9,954 bases of DNA. Origin: Bacteroidales bacterium (GTDB lineage: Bacteria > Bacteroidota > Bacteroidia > Bacteroidales > GCA-2748055). The translations under genes were made by a program, and so were the position numbers. The DNA lies in NCBI GenBank assembly GCA_024763595.1, contig JANTFK010000087.1, positions 1 to 9,954 on the forward strand, read 5' to 3'. The notes beneath the pieces are model-generated. The model had not been told where the DNA came from and did not search any database. It was given only the letters and a program-made list of their open reading frames with translations. How positions within the stretch are numbered: the first letter of the stretch is position 1; the number at the start of each line of letters is the position of its first letter. Positions 7,801 to 9,954 of the stretch are shown here, in pieces.

Positions 7801-9850
7801 CTTTCACGCCCGAAGCTGCGGTATGGATGATGGAACCCACAGGACTACCATATTCAAAAGATGTATTGCTTCCTTCCACTCGCCAGAAATCATTGCCTTC
7901 TTCAAAATCCTGGATGTATGGAAGAGTGTAAACAGGATCCACATATATAACTGTATCAAAACGGTTGTTTATGCCTTCCTCATCCACCTCCAGGAGAGTC
8001 TCCAGGACCACATTATATACCCCGGGTGTGCTCAGGTCTATGGGCTTAGAAAAATTAAAATCCTGATAACCCTCAAGAACCATGCTCCCATTCAGAGTAT
8101 CGGTGGTAAATGTCGATCCCCCGTCAAAGGAATACCTGACCGGTATTCTATCCGGAGTAGCTCCGGGACCGAAATTCTCAACCCTGACACTTACCATTTC
8201 TGCAGCAGAAAGGCCACAACTACTCCCGGGGGAAAGAAGGGCTGTGGGTCCCACATCATATTCCACATAATTTCCGGTGATGGCAAAGTTTTCAATGTTC
8301 CAGCCGGACAAATGGTCGGTGGGTGTGGTGGGACCCAGGTTAAAGCGCATCCGTACATCGGCTTGCCTGCTTGCCCCTGGCAGACTCATAGAATTGTTTT
8401 TCCATTCCCCGTCGGTAAATACATTGTTATTATTGGACCAGACCTCCTCCCAGGAAGACCCGCCATCCAGACTCAATTCAATGGAAGCCGTATCGTTATT
8501 GGCCACATTCAACCACCTCAGGAAATTTACTTTTACATCATTGTAATAGAACAGGTTGAATGACGGAGAACTGGCCAGGTTGTCATATTTATTTACACTG
8601 GCTTCATAATCCCCCAAATTAGAACCAAGGCCTGTCAGATCATTCCCAAGGATCATGGTATCAACCGCTGCAAATGAGGGATCAGGATTGCCCAGGAAAG
8701 CGCCTCCCATACCCCTGGGCCGGTCCCGTTCAAAATCACCTGCCAGGGTCCAGTTCTTGTCCGTCGAAAAATCGTCATAAAAGACAGCTTCCTGAATCAT
8801 CCTGTTTCCTGCAGGCGACACATCGATTGCCGGATAGGTATTTCCGTTTATATTCATGCTGCCGGCTTTTAACATGGCATCTGCCAGATTAGCATGTACG
8901 GCATCTTCTTTGATGTCATAGGCGACCCACAGGGAGGTATGACCGCTGGGCAGATTCAGATCAAGGGAAGAGAACTGTGCCTCCCCTGAGACAAAGCTAG
9001 CCGAGTCGAGCAATGTGGCAGCAAAGAAATCCTGTTTGTTGTAATGATAGTATAATTTAACTCCATAAGCAGGTATATCGTCATCGTTAGTATTAAGAGA
9101 GCTGAGGTCCAGTGAGTTAAGAGTAGCCGCTCCCGTATTTCCTTTCACCGAAACATCGATCCTCAGCAGCTGATTACTCTTCGAACCGCTGGGAAGGATG
9201 CCGGTTTCCTCCTGGTAAAAAGTCACGGTATCCACCTGCCTGAGCCGGACATCCGTTTCTATGACACTCACGTCATCTATGCCTACACCCCAACCATATT
9301 TGGTCTTGGCTTTGAAAGCAATATAGCATTCCGGAACAAACGCTTCCTCGGGCAATAGTACCGTTTGTTCTGTCCAGTCATAGACCTCATCAGTATATTC
9401 TGCAATTTTCCTGATCTCGGTCCATGCACTGTCAAGATGGGTTTTATAGTAGATTCTGAGCTCATCGTTGGCGGCTCCAAATCCCAGGTTTCCTTCCCGC
9501 TGAACATGCATAAATCTCAACTCAGGCCTTAAAGCTAATTCCATGTTAATGGGTGGAGTCACCAGAATCACAGATTCACCTTCCAGACTTTCAAAAAAGT
9601 AGAGGGCATTCACAGCACCACTATAAGCAGACGAAGGTCGACGACTTCCAGGTATATCCGGATTTTTTGTACCCCCTCCGTTTACAAACTCCCACTTGCT
9701 GTCACCAGCTTCAAGTTCGCTGATCCAGCCAGAGGGTTTTGATCCCGGCGAATTATCAAAATCTTCAAAAAAAATAGTGTCCTGAGCACATAGAGGATGG
9801 ATGAAACTTAATACCAGTAAGTGCGTATATATAATTCCTAACTTTCGCAT
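4886..9850 (-). CDS. Giant modular T9SS-secreted adhesin-like surface protein
   Basis: This 1,654-residue protein has a signal peptide (1-22, ending LCAQ) and a C-terminal T9SS type A sorting domain (about 1564-1654), with LYPVPASRYLHIRY, LAKGLYYIRLRS and the ending RTFTLK. It should cross the inner membrane by Sec and the outer membrane by T9SS, then be anchored or released at the surface. Modules in order: a MAM/cleaved-adhesin-like beta domain (24-197, ending GWGVGIDDVSVIE); a domain resembling the N-terminal domain associated with BNR-repeat sialidases (about 203-352); a second jelly-roll-like domain (354-528, ending GWNIENFAIT); a CARDB-like domain (532-640); a third MAM-like domain (644-825, ending GIGVDDIRVYE); four CARDB-plus-Ig-like pairs (828-1563); and the tail. 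There is no catalytic motif I recognise, so binding or adhesion is more likely than enzymatic activity. The start at 9850 gives a proper signal peptide. There is no clear Shine-Dalgarno sequence, which is usual in this phylum. The gene is convergent with the rhamnosidase. Ligand unknown. Confidence 0.9.
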   Translation of the reverse strand: MRKLGIIYTHLLVLSFIHPLCAQDTIFFEDFDNSPGSKPSGWISELEAGDSKWEFVNGGGTKNPDIPGSRRPSSAYSGAVNALYFFESLEGESVILVTPPINMELALRPELRFMHVQREGNLGFGAANDELRIYYKTHLDSAWTEIRKIAEYTDEVYDWTEQTVLLPEEAFVPECYIAFKAKTKYGWGVGIDDVSVIETDVRLRQVDTVTFYQEETGILPSGSKSNQLLRIDVSVKGNTGAATLNSLDLSSLNTNDDDIPAYGVKLYYHYNKQDFFAATLLDSASFVSGEAQFSSLDLNLPSGHTSLWVAYDIKEDAVHANLADAMLKAGSMNINGNTYPAIDVSPAGNRMIQEAVFYDDFSTDKNWTLAGDFERDRPRGMGGAFLGNPDPSFAAVDTMILGNDLTGLGSNLGDYEASVNKYDNLASSPSFNLFYYNDVKVNFLRWLNVANNDTASIELSLDGGSSWEEVWSNNNNVFTDGEWKNNSMSLPGASRQADVRMRFNLGPTTPTDHLSGWNIENFAITGNYVEYDVGPTALLSPGSSCGLSAAEMVSVRVENFGPGATPDRIPVRYSFDGGSTFTTDTLNGSMVLEGYQDFNFSKPIDLSTPGVYNVVLETLLEVDEEGINNRFDTVIYVDPVYTLPYIQDFEEGNDFWRVEGSNTSFEYGSPVGSIIHTAASGVKAWVTNLDGEYNDDEDSYLLGPCFDFTGIDYPIFECSLFLSMEDEDGVNLEYSLDKGQTWSRLGSLGEGASYYWNWYNSDVISSLDGGHGWTGGSGEWLTSRIELDTSVFRNMPCVKFRFHFASDASGRLEGIGVDDIRVYEIPRDVGVVSIEQPMNGCAQEIADHVAVTIKNFSLDTLMAGEILIVAYDYESEPTVTDTFVLESNVPGGGTLAHIFTDPLEISSSGWQNIEAFTLLSDDIDFYNETVTNDSTSKSFEVSQTPYVYLQNSIYTVRPDTVVLNASSGAPAVTYLWQDNSTDPIYHVTSMSDGTYYVTASNTYCEYSDTSRIYRLIADVGVTSMMEPFTGCELGEIVNPRIEITNFGSDTLDVGDEIPLRCRVNAEPVIEETAVLTAQVLPDSSFVYTFATALDMSVSGIYSVSSYTELPYDDTLSNDTLKLIVEVYGYTSIDLGSDTVVRAFEHIIDAGTGYESYLWQDGSTGQTLLIDTSGQYMVTVQQGTMCPNTDSVYISLVIPDIAVERLSNPIGGCGLSATEHVEFYVKNTGTDTIWTGDTVFISYQFEGGDLLFDTIHMDRKLVPSDSILFSSTETVDVSKNGVYQFMAVASYAGDLIPENNAFDQRIEVYTTPSIFLGDDLVVNTARYTLDAGAGFVSYVWQDGSGGQFFVAAYANQTPDSTYSIIATDEHGCEASDEIQIGFDLWDVGISSIQSPGSGCYLSDQEEIRLYIRNYGTHAIVDESVSVTTSVDHKTPVTILRTISQMLNSGDSLEFLFKSGFDFSSRGDHHLLAYSTYGQDADPSTDTLEVIVSHLGLPAPELGGKNDTLGTQLPFTLDAGAGFVSYQWNGVDGNRTYDAVQYGWYRVGVMDPDGCSAGDSIYLTSVTGLEDWILPGDLTLYPVPASRYLHIRYSYEEVEDLVLDIFDSNGRKIFIQAFPGVKEFIKTIDVSGLAKGLYYIRLRSDEQQLSRTFTLK
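5286..5312. repeat. 27-bp near-identical direct repeat, copy 1
   Basis: This segment matches 5847-5873 at 26 of 27 positions and encodes the conserved core of the last Ig-like module (residues around TLDAGAGFVSY). The identity is clearly above that of the surrounding module DNA. Confidence 0.85.
5847..5873. repeat. 27-bp near-identical direct repeat, copy 2
   Basis: This is the partner of 5286-5312, differing only by one T/C change, and encodes the same core in the preceding Ig-like module. The two copies lie 561 bp apart, one module length. Confidence 0.85.
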
Positions 9851-9954
9851 AATTGGGGGCTAAAGAGCAAAGGCATTTTCCATGAGGGTCGCAAGCTCGA
9901 TTCAGTATGTCATATATACGATATAAAAAGCTAATGGTTGCATTTTATAAAATG
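9851..9954 (-). promoter_or_regulatory. Upstream region of the T9SS protein gene, no clear promoter
   Basis: About 100 bp precede the start codon on the minus strand. The only partial -7 match is TGCCTTTG (9875-9868), and its upstream TTG is just 16 bases away, too close for the Bacteroidota consensus. An AT-rich stretch at 9911-9930 and a perfect 14-bp palindrome at the window edge (9941-9954) could take part in control. The real promoter may lie outside the window. Confidence 0.3.

Noticed and set aside
7823..8563. 246-codon open frame antisense to the T9SS protein gene
   Set aside because: Fully contained in the antisense of an intact 1,654-residue frame with clear domains; no domain or start signal of its own.
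9868..9895. TTG-N16-TGCCTTTG as promoter of the T9SS gene (-)
   Set aside because: The spacing is too short for the Bacteroidota consensus and the -7 element has a mismatch.

Overview
The window looks like a chromosomal segment from a member of the Bacteroidota. The strongest evidence is the 1,654-residue protein at 4886-9850, whose last ~90 residues form a type IX secretion system (T9SS) type A sorting tail, a system confined to this phylum and its close relatives. Supporting signs are poor Shine-Dalgarno sequences, promoter matches of the Bacteroidota type (TTTG, about 19-20 bases, then TAnnTTTG), and a lipoprotein glycoside hydrolase of the kind found in Bacteroidota polysaccharide-utilisation loci. 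The genus cannot be named from the sequence alone.

Layout, left to right: (1) the 3' end of an AraC-family regulator (+, cut by the window edge); (2) a convergent exported serine hydrolase of the class C beta-lactamase / family VIII esterase fold (-, 355-1644); (3) a divergent intergenic region of about 340 bp with candidate promoters in both directions and an operator-like dyad overlapping the rightward one; (4) a GH78 alpha-L-rhamnosidase lipoprotein (+, 1988-4741); (5) a short remnant that looks like a scrambled polysaccharide deacetylase gene (+, from 4749), cut off where the next gene ends; (6) a very large, secreted, modular, repeat-containing surface protein with a T9SS tail (-, 4886-9850); (7) about 100 bp of upstream sequence of that gene, ending at the window edge in a 14-bp perfect palindrome.

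The left half (regulator, serine hydrolase/esterase, rhamnosidase, former deacetylase) reads as a small carbohydrate-degradation island for rhamnose-containing glycans. The AraC protein is a plausible regulator, the esterase-like enzyme could remove acyl groups, and the rhamnosidase releases terminal L-rhamnose. No SusC/SusD pair is in view, so calling this a complete utilisation locus would go too far. The right half is unrelated in function: a T9SS-exported adhesin-like protein that meets the deacetylase remnant at a sharp junction around its stop codon, suggesting a past rearrangement.

I found no tRNA, rRNA, CRISPR array, insertion sequence or phage gene, and nothing that clearly amounts to a new biological system. 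The items most worth a second look are the deacetylase remnant and its junction, the paired-cysteine tandem modules of the large protein, and the promoter/operator dyad ahead of the rhamnosidase.
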